The position numbers were made by a program, and so were the translations under genes. From positions 1-38,368 of the forward strand of contig JAJTBO010000028.1 of assembly GCA_021286855.1 (NCBI GenBank): a stretch of 38,368 nucleotides of DNA, read 5' to 3'. Under the pieces are notes generated by a model. It did no database searches. It had not been told where the DNA came from and saw only the letters and a list, made by a program, of their open reading frames with translations. Shown one piece after another: positions 8,539 to 16,754 of the stretch (position 1 is the stretch's first letter; the number at the start of each line of letters is the position of its first letter). The stretch is from Hyphomicrobiales bacterium (GTDB lineage: Bacteria; Pseudomonadota; Alphaproteobacteria; Rhizobiales; Ancalomicrobiaceae).

Positions 8539-8555
8539 TTGCAGTGCAGCATAAA
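8539..8555. promoter_or_regulatory. TGC-rich phasin upstream motif (candidate PhaR site), copy 1
   Basis: TTGCAGTGCAGCATAAA lies 146-162 bases upstream of the first phasin ATG and matches 14 of 16 positions of the element at 9221-9236 before the second phasin gene. TGC/GCA-rich sites are bound by the PHA-responsive repressor PhaR in other alphaproteobacteria, so PhaR is the natural candidate. No phaR gene is in the window. Confidence 0.5.
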
Positions 8556-8700
8556 CTCTGTTAGAGATTCGTTCGTCGCCGATCGGACCGTCTGACGCGG
8601 GCCTCGAGGCGACGGGCGGGAGGCCCGCCCTCGAGACGACGCGGTCCGATCGCCCTCGGACCGGAAACCGCGCCGGCCGCGCCGGCCCCAGGAGAGTGAC

Positions 8701-9084
8701 ATGGCTGCCGAAAACACCTTCGAGATCCCCGAGCAGATCCGCACCTTCGCCGAGAAGAGCGTCGAGCAGGCCAAGAAGGCCGTCGACGACTTCATCGCCG
8801 CGACCCACAAGGCCGTCGACAAGGTCGAGACCTCGTCGGCCGAAGTCCAGTCGGGCGCGCTCGACCTCAACAAGAAGGTCCTGACGCTGGCCGAGCAGAA
8901 CCTCGCCACCGCCTTCGAGCATGCCCAGAAGCTGATCAAGGCCAAGGACGCCCAGGAGCTCCTCTCCCTGCAGGGCGAGTACCTGAAGGCCCAGGCCGCT
9001 TCCTTCGGCGAGCAGGTCCGTCAGATCGGCGACGCCGCCGCCAAGACCGTCTCCTCGATCACCGAGAAGGTCACCAAGGGCTGA
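8701..9084 (+). CDS. Phasin family protein
   Basis: A 127-residue phasin, a small amphipathic helical protein that coats polyhydroxyalkanoate granules. It begins with FEIPEQIRTFAEKSVEQAKKA, the typical N-terminal core of the Phasin_2 family, followed by long helices rich in Ala, Lys, Glu and Gln with no Cys and no membrane segment. The start has a clear AGGAGAG ribosome site. A second phasin gene follows 311 bases downstream with its own promoter region and the same upstream TGC-rich motif, so the two are probably co-regulated but separately transcribed. A strong hairpin follows the stop. PHA synthase is not in the window, so actual PHA storage is inferred. Confidence 0.9.
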   Translation: MAAENTFEIPEQIRTFAEKSVEQAKKAVDDFIAATHKAVDKVETSSAEVQSGALDLNKKVLTLAEQNLATAFEHAQKLIKAKDAQELLSLQGEYLKAQAASFGEQVRQIGDAAAKTVSSITEKVTKG

Positions 9085-9123
9085 GGCCCTCGCCGCTCGC
9101 TCGACGCGAGACGCGTTTCAGGG

Positions 9124-9153
9124 GGGCGGAGGCATCGTCGGATGCGTCCGCCC
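9124..9153 (+). terminator. Strong hairpin after first phasin gene
   Basis: A 7-bp stem GGGCGGA/TCCGCCC continues, after one G-G mismatch, into a 5-bp stem GCATC/GATGC with a GTCG loop. It lies 40 bases past the stop. There is no long T tract, so it may act as an imperfect terminator or protect the phasin mRNA 3' end. Confidence 0.5.
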
Positions 9154-9160
9154 TTCGCAT

Positions 9161-9181
9161 GAGAAGGCCCGCCGCCTTCTC
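9161..9181 (+). terminator. Second hairpin after first phasin gene
   Basis: GAGAAGGC and GCCTTCTC form an 8-bp perfect stem around a 5-base loop (CCGCC), immediately after the first hairpin. The pair together probably ends or stabilises the phasin transcript. Confidence 0.4.
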
Positions 9182-9220
9182 CGTACAAACCCTCAGAGTG
9201 TATTGCGTTGCGAAATTTTA

Positions 9221-9236
9221 TTGCAATGCAGCATGA
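9221..9236. promoter_or_regulatory. TGC-rich phasin upstream motif (candidate PhaR site), copy 2
   Basis: TTGCAATGCAGCATGA, 160-175 bases before the second phasin ATG, is nearly identical to the element before the first phasin gene (shared consensus TTGCARTGCAGCATRA). A further TTGCGTTGCG lies just upstream. Confidence 0.5.
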
Positions 9237-9395
9237 GCAATTCTAGGCTGCCGCCGCGATCGAGAGCCTCGGGGTCTCGTGCGGGAGACGGCCGAACGGG
9301 TCGGCGACGCCGTCGCCGGCCGCCGCGATCGCAGGCGAGCGACCGAGGTCGCGCCGCCGATCTCGAACGAGAACGACTGTCAGGAGAGACGAGGC

Positions 9396-10115
9396 ATGAC
9401 GACCCAGGCGAAGACTCCGACCAAGCGCACCACCAAGGCGGCTCCTGCCGCGAAGCCCGCGGAAGTCACCGGCGAAGCGCCGATGGCGGCTGCCGAGACG
9501 CCCGCGGCCGAAGCGCCCGCCGTCGTCGAGCCGACGCCGGTCGCGACGGAAGCCGCGCCGACCGCCGCCGTGGCGGCCGCGAAGGTCGAGACGCCGGCCG
9601 CGGCGCCCTTCGCCGCCTTCGAACTGCCGAAGTTCGATCTGGCGAAGTTCGAGTTCCCGACCTTCGAGCTGCCCAAGTTCGAGATGCCGACGTTCGAGGT
9701 TCCGAACCTCTCCGGCGCCGAGATCCCGGCGGCGATGCGCGACTTCGCCGAGAAGGCGGTGGCGCAGGCCAAGGCGAACTACGAGAAGATGAAGGCCGTC
9801 GCCGAAGAGGCGACCGACGCCATGGAAGACACCTACGAGACGACCCGCGCCGGCGTGATCGAATACGGCTCGAAGTCGCTCGACGCGGCCAAGGCGAACT
9901 CCGACGCGGCGTTCGGCCATGCCAAGGACATGCTCGAGGTGAAGACCTTCGCCGAAGCGATCGAGCGCCAGACCGCGTTCATGCGTCAGCAGTACGAGTC
10001 GCTGTCGGCGCAGGCCAAGGATCTCCAGGAAATGGCGACCAAGCTCGCGGGCGAGACGGTCAAGCCGGCCAAGGACGTCCTCGAGAAGTCGCTCGACGCG
10101 CTGAAGAAGGGCTGA
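9396..10115 (+). CDS. Phasin family protein with N-terminal low-complexity and pentapeptide-repeat region
   Basis: 239 residues. The start at 9396 is chosen because AGGAG lies upstream and the protein then begins MTTQAKTPTKRTTKAA, a basic Lys/Thr/Ala tail. Residues about 20-70 are Ala/Pro/Glu/Val-rich, like the PHA-binding, disordered tails of PhaF-like or histone-like phasins. Next come six tandem pentapeptides of the form F-(E/D)-x-(P/A)-(K/T/N), about residues 73-102, then a standard Phasin_2 helical domain (AMRDFAEKAVAQAKANYEKMK onward) ending in LDALKKG. It may link granules to nucleic acid or another partner through the basic tail (inference). It is followed by a perfect 30-bp palindrome that should terminate transcription. 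Confidence 0.88.
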   Translation: MTTQAKTPTKRTTKAAPAAKPAEVTGEAPMAAAETPAAEAPAVVEPTPVATEAAPTAAVAAAKVETPAAAPFAAFELPKFDLAKFEFPTFELPKFEMPTFEVPNLSGAEIPAAMRDFAEKAVAQAKANYEKMKAVAEEATDAMEDTYETTRAGVIEYGSKSLDAAKANSDAAFGHAKDMLEVKTFAEAIERQTAFMRQQYESLSAQAKDLQEMATKLAGETVKPAKDVLEKSLDALKKG

Positions 10116-10147
10116 TCCGCTTCGCGATCCGCCTGTCGCAAGAGATC

Positions 10148-10177
10148 CGTCGCCGCCCTCCGCGGAGGGCGGCGACG
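10148..10177 (+). terminator. 30-bp perfect GC palindrome after second phasin gene
   Basis: Both arms (10148-10162 and 10163-10177) are perfectly complementary with no spacer, 33 bases after the stop. It is followed by a short TCGTTT. This is a likely transcription terminator for the second phasin gene, with a minimal loop and little T tract. Confidence 0.55.
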
Positions 10178-10287
10178 TCGTTTCCGCCGTTCCGGCGACG
10201 TCGCCCGGCGGTCCGCCTGTGGACGGGGCGGAACGGGACTTGCCAAGCGCAGCGCCAGCCCCTATAGGGGGCGCGTTCGAAAGACAT

Positions 10288-10364
10288 GCAGCTGTAGCTC
10301 AGTTGGTTAGAGCGTCGGATTGTGGCTCCGAAGGTCGGTGGTTCGAGTCCACCCAGCTGTACCA
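10288..10364 (+). tRNA. tRNA-His (GTG), CCA encoded
   Basis: A full cloverleaf is visible: acceptor GCAGCTG/CAGCTGT, D-arm GCTC-AGTTGGTTA-GAGC, anticodon stem TCGGA/TCCGA with loop TTGTGGC (anticodon GTG), T-arm GGTGG-TTCGAGT-CCACC, and a genomically encoded CCA. The acceptor starts with a G1-U72 wobble pair, the discriminator is A73 and the base before G1 is T, so the usual extra G-1 of tRNA-His is absent. That is the known alphaproteobacterial tRNA-His type read by a divergent HisRS. Confidence 0.95.
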
Positions 10365-10710
10365 TTCGCCCGGTCGTCACGGCTTTTTCGGCGCCGTCCC
10401 GGGACGCCTCGGAACCTTCTCGAGGCCCCTCGAACCCCTCTTCGCGTGATGAATCGACGCCGGGAGCGCGAATTTTTTCGCACTCGCTCGCATCGATCGA
10501 CGACGACTCGTTTTCGTCGAGCGCGAGTACTTCTTTCGTATGATTGATCGTTCCGGCTACGTCAGCGCCTGGAAAGCAGCCGCGCCATGCTCGGGCGCGC
10601 CTTGGTCAGACGCCGAGCGAACAAATCATTTTACGCTCATTTTTGTATATTTCTTTGAATGTCGATGCATATCCCTGCACAAATGCCTGTGATCTGTTCA
10701 CTCATGACCC

Positions 10711-10769
10711 GAAGAAGCCACTTTTCTTCCCTGATGTCACATGCCCCTGAGGCATACATGACAATTTTT
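10711..10769 (+). terminator. Double hairpin with T5 run (possible intrinsic terminator of a small RNA or leader)
   Basis: GAAGAA/TTCTTC (loop GCCACTT, 10711-10729) is followed by a two-part stem: TGTCA/TGACA outside and ATGCC/GGCAT inside with loop CCTGA (10735-10763). Then comes ATTTTT. No coding gene ends just upstream on the plus strand, so it could end a small RNA or attenuate the chemoreceptor leader transcript. Confidence 0.35.
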
Positions 10770-10832
10770 GTTGGCGATAAATATCTTCCAGGTTGTATGC
10801 AAATCGATACGTCAAGCAAATATATCAGTACT

Positions 10833-10847
10833 TTAATGATTTGTAAA
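10833..10847. promoter_or_regulatory. CtrA-like site (TTAA-N7-TAAA)
   Basis: TTAATGATTTGTAAA has one mismatch to TTAA-N7-TTAA and lies 66-80 bases upstream of the chemoreceptor ATG. In an AT-rich stretch chance matches are more likely, so the call is weak. Confidence 0.3.
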
Positions 10848-10912
10848 CCATTATGATCTCTTTCTGGTTGCAACGATGACTACGGATCGTCGGGCATTCG
10901 GAGGATTCATCG

Positions 10913-12598
10913 ATGTCGTTCGCAAACTGGAAGATGATCTGGAAGGTGAGTTCGCTGCTTCTGCTGCTCGGCGTCACGGCGCTCGCCGGGGCGCTCTATT
11001 CGTCTCGGCAGATGGGCGTGATCGGGGATCGCTATCAGGCGCTGCTCGACGGTCCGGCGAAGGCGACGCGCAACGTCAGCCGCGCCAGCCGTTACATCGT
11101 GCTGGAGGACGCTGCGCTCTACCGCGCGGCGGCGGCGAGCGACGCGGCCGGGGTGGCGGACGCGCTGAAGGCGCGCGAGGACGCGGCGCGGGTGTTCGAT
11201 CAGACCCTGGTCGAGACGACCAAGATCGTGCCGGAGTTTTCTTCCGGCATCGAGGATCTGCGCCGGGCGCACGAACGGGCCTTGGCGAGCGGGTGCGGCG
11301 AGACGATGCGCATCCTCGGCGGCGCCGAGCCGTCGAAGGCGGAAGCGGCGCTGAAGACGACCTGCGAGCCGGCGATGCTCGGCGTGATCAAGAACCTTTC
11401 GGCGATCAACGATCAGTTCATCGCCTCGGCCGAAAAGCAGTCGGCGGAGGCGGAAGCGGCGACCACGCTCACCGGACGGGTCGTGTTGGGCGGCATCGGG
11501 CTCGGCGTGGCGGCGGTGATCGGCCTCGCCGTGGTCCTGGTGCGGCGCGGCATTTCCGCGCCGATCGAGGGGCTGATCGAGGCCACCCGGGCGATGGGGC
11601 GGGGCGATCTCGCCCAATCGGTGAACGGGGCCACGCGCAACGACGAAGTCGGCGCGATGGCGCAGGCGCTCGAGGTGCTGCGCGGCCAGCTCGGCGCGGC
11701 GGAACAGGCGCGGGCGGCGCAGGCGGAGGCCGACCGGGCGGCGCGGGCGCAGGTCGACCGTCGTCAGACGCTGCTGGATGGTTTCCTGCAGCGCATGACC
11801 GAACTCGCCGCCGGCTTCGATCGCTCGTCGGGAGAGGTGGCGGACGCCGCCAAGAACCTCTCCGCCACCGCCGAGGAGACCTCGCGGCAGGCGCAGGCGG
11901 TGGGCAGCGCCGCGGAAGAGGCGGCCTCCAACGTGCAGACGGTGGCGGCGTCGTCGGAGGAGCTCGCCGCCTCGGTGCGCGAGATCAACACCCAGATGGG
12001 GCAGACGACCCGGGTCGCCGACACCGCCTACAACGAAGCGGAATCCTCGCATGCGCGGATCGACCTGCTCACCGGCGCGGCCGCGGCGATCGGCGACGTG
12101 GTCAATCTGATCAAGGGCATCGCCGATCAGACCAATCTCCTGGCGCTCAACGCGACGATCGAGGCGGCGCGGGCCGGCGAGGCCGGCAAGGGCTTCGCGG
12201 TGGTCGCCTCGGAGGTCAAGCAACTGGCCTCGCAGACCGCCAAGGCGACCGACGACATCTCCGCCAAGGTCGGCGAGATCCAGGAGGCGACGCAGGGCAC
12301 GGTGCTTTCGATGCAGGCCATCGTGCGCACCATCGGCGACGTCAAGGAGATCTCCTCGGCGGTCGCCGGCGCGGTCGAGGAACAGGGCGCGGCCACCGCG
12401 GAGATCGCGGTCAACTGTCAGCGCGCCGCGCAGGGGGCGCAACAGGTGACCGACAACATCTCGGGCGTAGGCCGGGCGGCGGAAATGACCGGCGCGGCGG
12501 CGACGCAGTTGATGTCGCTGTCGGGCGGGTTGGCGACGCAGGCGGTCGATCTGAAGCGTGTGGTGGAGACCTTCGCCCGCGATCTCGCCGCCGCCTGA
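10913..12598 (+). CDS. Methyl-accepting chemotaxis protein (transmembrane chemoreceptor)
   Basis: 561 residues. TM1 is at about 11-29, a periplasmic helical sensor domain at about 30-188 (four-helix-bundle type, with Cys128 and Cys151 that could pair), TM2 at about 189-210, a HAMP domain at about 211-265 and a cytoplasmic methyl-accepting coiled coil to the end. The signalling hairpin tip, which binds CheA and CheW, begins at N408 with [20 protein letters not shown]. There is no C-terminal CheR-tethering pentapeptide (it ends ARDLAAA). GGAGG supports the start. It is a stand-alone gene; the che operon at 27098 is the probable partner. The ligand cannot be told from sequence. Confidence 0.95.
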   Translation: MSFANWKMIWKVSSLLLLLGVTALAGALYSSRQMGVIGDRYQALLDGPAKATRNVSRASRYIVLEDAALYRAAAASDAAGVADALKAREDAARVFDQTLVETTKIVPEFSSGIEDLRRAHERALASGCGETMRILGGAEPSKAEAALKTTCEPAMLGVIKNLSAINDQFIASAEKQSAEAEAATTLTGRVVLGGIGLGVAAVIGLAVVLVRRGISAPIEGLIEATRAMGRGDLAQSVNGATRNDEVGAMAQALEVLRGQLGAAEQARAAQAEADRAARAQVDRRQTLLDGFLQRMTELAAGFDRSSGEVADAAKNLSATAEETSRQAQAVGSAAEEAASNVQTVAASSEELAASVREINTQMGQTTRVADTAYNEAESSHARIDLLTGAAAAIGDVVNLIKGIADQTNLLALNATIEAARAGEAGKGFAVVASEVKQLASQTAKATDDISAKVGEIQEATQGTVLSMQAIVRTIGDVKEISSAVAGAVEEQGAATAEIAVNCQRAAQGAQQVTDNISGVGRAAEMTGAAATQLMSLSGGLATQAVDLKRVVETFARDLAAA

Positions 12599-12621
12599 GG
12601 CGGCACGCCGGGGACGAGACG

Positions 12622-12647
12622 AACGCCGGGGCTCACGCTCCGGCGTT
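12622..12647 (+). terminator. Terminator hairpin after chemoreceptor gene
   Basis: An 11-bp stem (12622-12632 with 12637-12647, one G-T pair) with loop TCAC, 23 bases after the stop, followed by TCGCGTTTCT. It is a likely intrinsic terminator. Confidence 0.6.
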
Positions 12648-12842
12648 TCGCGTTTCTCGGCGTTCGGGCCGAGCCCGACGCCGACGGGTTTCGGACGAAC
12701 GGCGGTTTGATCGCCGTCATGGCGTTTCCGCAAGGTTTCGGGCATGATGTCCCGGTCGCGGCGTCCTCGGACTTTTTCGTCTTGCGAGGCAACGTTCGGC
12801 GACGTCGGAAGCGATTGCACCCTTCGGGCAGAGGAGGGGTCG

Positions 12843-15680
12843 ATGAACGCGCTTCTTCGCAGACACATCGGATTTTCTCGGATCGTCGCCCGGCTGGCGG
12901 CGATCTTCGGCGTCTGTCTCCTCGCCGTCGGCGAAGGGGCCTTCGCACAACCCCTTGCCGAAGGCCTGCTGCCGGTCGGCAGCGCGGCGGTCTCCGGATT
13001 CTCCGGCGTCGCGGCGCGGCCCGGGACGAGCGACGCCTCGGGGCTCTTCATCGATCCTGCCGGGGTCTCGATCCGGGTCTTCGACCTCCGGGATCTCGGC
13101 GGACCGGCCGACGGACGACTGGTCACGCCGCCGAAGCGGGCGAGCATTCCGGTCGGGGCGGTCGGTCAGGTGTTCGGCCTGGCGATCGACGCGGCGAGCC
13201 CGCCCAATCTCTATGCCGCCGCCACGTCCTTCTTCGGCTTGCCGATCGTCGGGCCGACCGGCGAGCGGCTGCACGCCGGCGCGCCCGGCGCGCGTTTCAT
13301 GGAGGGGCTGTTCGGTCCGGCGGCGGCCGGCGGCGGACCCGGCGCGATCTGGAGGGTCGACGGGACGAGCGGAGCGGTTTCGCTGTTCGCCTCGACCTCG
13401 CCGGACAACGCCGGGCCGGCGCTGGGCGGCCTCGCCTTCGATGCGAAGACGAAGACCCTCTATGCGGCCGATCGGGAGACCGGTTTCATCCATGCCTTCG
13501 ATCCGAGCGGCCACGAGATCGGACGTTTCGACCATGGCGTCGGCGGCCGTACGGCGGCCGGGCTCGCGCCGGTCGCCTTCGATCCGGCCGGGCGGATGGA
13601 CGTCGCCTCGCCGGCCTTCTCGCCGGATCAGCCGGCGACCTGGGGGACGACGCGGCGCGAGCGGTTGATCTTCGGCCTCGGGGTCGACGGCGACCGGCTC
13701 TATTACGCCGTCGCCGACGGACTGCAGGTGTGGTCGGTGGCGATCGGCGCGAACGGCGCGCTCGGCGCCGACGCGCGTCTCGAACTCGCGGTTCCGCCCG
13801 GCGACGGGCCGACCGAGATCTCCAAGATCGTCTTCGACGCGCGCGGCACGATGATCCTCGCCGAGCGTCCCGCGCCGATCGGCGCCTTCGACTTCGGTTG
13901 GATGGCGCAGGAGGGGACGGGGCGCGTGCTGCGTTTCGCCCCGGCGGATCCGCCGGCGACCGGCTGGCGGCCGGCCCATGGCGAATACGCCATCGGCTTC
14001 CCGCTCGCCTTCCGCAACGGCAATGGCGGCGTGGCGATCGGCCCGACGCCGGGCTTCGACGGCCGCTTCGATCCGGGTTCGTGCGGCGGCACGCTGTGGA
14101 CGACCGGCGAACGGCTGCGGCTCTCCGGCGATCCTGCGACCGCAGAAGCGCTGAAGGCCAAGGGGCCGGAGGACGTCGACGGCCTGCAGGGCAACGCGAT
14201 TGCGGCGCTGCGGCCGGCGAACACGCCGCCGTGGGCGAGCTGGTTCGTCGACTTCGACGATCGCTTCGGCGATCCGAACGCGCGCGGCCACATGGGCGAC
14301 GTGGCGATGCCGCTCGCCTGCGCGGGCGCGCCGATGCGCTGGGGCTGGTCCGACTGGTGGCGGGTCGACGGGTTCTGGATCGGCGGGCGTTGGGGCGGCG
14401 GACGTCCGTTCCTGCCGCCGCCGCCACCGACCCATCGGCCGTGCGGCCCGAACGAACCCTGCCAGTGCCCGCCCGGGACCTCGCAGCAGCACGGTTCGCA
14501 GTGCTGCCCGATCGGCAAGGTCGTCGGGCCGGACGGCGCCTGCAAGAGCCTGTGCGCGCATGACCCGAAGGCGCCGTCGCCGGCGGCGGAGTACGAGATC
14601 CAGGTGATGTGCTGGAGGGGGTGGGACATGCCCTCCGACCTCGCGACATTCGACCCGGATCACGTGACCTGCTGGGACGGCTCCAAGGCGGTGGAGGTTC
14701 AAGGCAACAAGCTGTGCAAGCGGCCGCCGGGGGCGACCTGCCCGGCCGGGTTCGAATTCGGACCGGCGAATGCGCCCGAGGCGCTCTTGAACTGGCTCGA
14801 CGCCAGCTGCGTGCCGACGGCGGCGGAGAAGGTCTGTCTGCAGACCCCGTCCGACGACGGTTTTCCGACGGTCGGACCGGACGGGAAATGCGGCGTCTTC
14901 TGTCCGCAGGGATCGATCCCGATGCCGGTCGAGGTCTGCTGCCCGATCGGGACGGTCGCTTGGCCCGACGGATCGTGCCGGCCGCCGAAGGATCGGGCGC
15001 TCTGCCCGGACGGCAAGCCGATGATCGACGGCAAGTGCGATCGTGACCGGCAGTTCCGGGATTGTCCGGACGGCAAGCCGCCGGTGAACGGTCGTTGCGA
15101 TCGCGACGATCTGCGCAAGGACTGCCCGTCGAACTGGGTGAAGGGACCGAACGGGCTGTGCTGCCCGCCGCAGGGCATCGTCGGCGCGAAGGTCGAGTGC
15201 TTCTGCACCGGCGACCGTCGTCTCGTCGACGGCGTCTGCGTCGGTCCGGGCGAGGGGTCGTATCTGATCCCGAAGACCCCGCCGGCGGTGGTCGTGCCGA
15301 TGCTGCCGCGGGTCTGCCCGAAGGGGCAGGTGAAGACGAAGTCCGGCGAGTGCTGTCCGCGTGGCGCGGTCGCCGCCACGGGCGCCTGCTGCGTCGGCGA
15401 TCTGAAGCTGTCGCGCAACGGCCGGACCTGCGTGCCGCGGCATCCGAGCGCCGGCGGGCAGGGGGTCGTCGGGCCGGCGATCGTCGGGCCGGGGATCGTG
15501 AAGCCGCCGCATGTCGTCGGACCGCCGATCGTGCATCCGCCGAAGAAGGTGATCCGTCCGAAGCGGCCGATCAGGGTCGAGCCGGCGCCGCCGCCGCGGA
15601 AGGTGATCATCCACCGCGACCGCAAGGTCACGCCGATCATCCGGCGGCGTCCGCCGGACCAGGGACAGACGATCCGCTGA
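12843..15680 (+). CDS. Large secreted protein: propeller-like domain plus Cys-rich region, function unknown
   Basis: 945 residues. The start at 12843 follows GAGGAGG and begins a signal peptide (residues 1-35, cleavage likely after AFA). Residues about 40-500 contain repeated strands of the form GLAFDAKTKTLYAADRETG and GVDGDRLYYAVADGLQVW, as in beta-propeller proteins. A Trp/Gly-rich WGWSDWW segment and a Pro run follow. Residues about 530-870 hold about 35 Cys in repeated short modules such as CPDGKPMIDGKCDRD, CPDGKPPVNGRCDRD and several CCP(I/P) units, resembling disulfide-rich adhesive or EB-like modules. The tail (870-945) is basic and Pro-rich with VGP/IV repeats. I do not recognise the family. 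It is probably exported and disulfide-bonded, perhaps surface attached (inference). It is monocistronic and ends at a strong terminator. Confidence 0.8.
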   Translation: MNALLRRHIGFSRIVARLAAIFGVCLLAVGEGAFAQPLAEGLLPVGSAAVSGFSGVAARPGTSDASGLFIDPAGVSIRVFDLRDLGGPADGRLVTPPKRASIPVGAVGQVFGLAIDAASPPNLYAAATSFFGLPIVGPTGERLHAGAPGARFMEGLFGPAAAGGGPGAIWRVDGTSGAVSLFASTSPDNAGPALGGLAFDAKTKTLYAADRETGFIHAFDPSGHEIGRFDHGVGGRTAAGLAPVAFDPAGRMDVASPAFSPDQPATWGTTRRERLIFGLGVDGDRLYYAVADGLQVWSVAIGANGALGADARLELAVPPGDGPTEISKIVFDARGTMILAERPAPIGAFDFGWMAQEGTGRVLRFAPADPPATGWRPAHGEYAIGFPLAFRNGNGGVAIGPTPGFDGRFDPGSCGGTLWTTGERLRLSGDPATAEALKAKGPEDVDGLQGNAIAALRPANTPPWASWFVDFDDRFGDPNARGHMGDVAMPLACAGAPMRWGWSDWWRVDGFWIGGRWGGGRPFLPPPPPTHRPCGPNEPCQCPPGTSQQHGSQCCPIGKVVGPDGACKSLCAHDPKAPSPAAEYEIQVMCWRGWDMPSDLATFDPDHVTCWDGSKAVEVQGNKLCKRPPGATCPAGFEFGPANAPEALLNWLDASCVPTAAEKVCLQTPSDDGFPTVGPDGKCGVFCPQGSIPMPVEVCCPIGTVAWPDGSCRPPKDRALCPDGKPMIDGKCDRDRQFRDCPDGKPPVNGRCDRDDLRKDCPSNWVKGPNGLCCPPQGIVGAKVECFCTGDRRLVDGVCVGPGEGSYLIPKTPPAVVVPMLPRVCPKGQVKTKSGECCPRGAVAATGACCVGDLKLSRNGRTCVPRHPSAGGQGVVGPAIVGPGIVKPPHVVGPPIVHPPKKVIRPKRPIRVEPAPPPRKVIIHRDRKVTPIIRRRPPDQGQTIR

Positions 15681-15698
15681 GCGGGCGTCGGAGGGATG

Positions 15699-15732
15699 CG
15701 AAACCGCCGGGGAGCGATCCCCGGCGGTTTCG
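15699..15732. terminator. Bidirectional terminator between convergent genes
   Basis: A perfect 15-bp stem (15699-15713 with 15718-15732) capped by a GCGA tetraloop. AAA on one arm and TTT on the other allow termination from both sides. It separates the Cys-rich protein gene from the convergent peptide transporter operon. Confidence 0.8.
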
Positions 15733-15761
15733 TTCGATCGGGTGAGGCGCGGATCGCCCCG

Positions 15762-16750
<989 letters not shown>

Positions 16751-16754
<4 letters not shown>

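Larger units (their letters stand above)
8245..8700. other. Divergent intergenic region between kinase and phasin genes
   Basis: A 456-base gap between divergent genes. It holds a perfect CtrA box (8379-8393) pointing to control of the kinase, a perfect 13-bp tandem direct repeat containing GGTTAA (8451-8476), a TGC-rich motif shared with the next phasin gene (8539-8555), one GANTC site (8566-8570), and a good ribosome site AGGAGAG just before the phasin ATG. No additional gene is evident. Confidence 0.6.
9085..9395. other. Intergenic region between the two phasin genes
   Basis: A 311-base gap. It contains two successive hairpins after the first phasin gene (9124-9153 and 9161-9181), then a locally AT-rich segment with the second copy of the TGC-rich motif (9221-9236) preceded by TTGCGTTGCGAAA, then the leader of the second phasin gene. 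No gene is visible. Confidence 0.6.
10365..10912. other. AT-rich intergenic region after tRNA-His
   Basis: A 548-base gap that becomes markedly AT-rich from about 10540 to 10870. It contains two consecutive small hairpins ending in a T run (10711-10769), a near-match to a CtrA box (10833-10847) and the chemoreceptor ribosome site (GGAGG at about 10900). The short open frames here have no recognisable protein features and I do not call them. Low GC next to a tRNA could be a remnant of inserted DNA, but no attachment-site duplication or integrase is visible. Confidence 0.5.

Noticed and set aside
10544-10873. Short open frames (65-78 codons) on both strands in the AT-rich region
   Set aside because: No ribosome site or protein features, and they overlap each other on opposite strands. 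A structured RNA or regulatory region explains the sequence better.
10365-10912. Genomic island integrated at tRNA-His
   Set aside because: The low GC next to a tRNA prompted this, but I found no repeat of the tRNA 3' end, no integrase and no mobile genes; the AT-rich part is only a few hundred bases.
12717-15614. 965-codon open frame opposite the Cys-rich protein gene
   Set aside because: The plus-strand frame has a strong ribosome site, signal peptide and patterned Cys modules; the opposite frame is Arg/Pro/Asp-rich without features.
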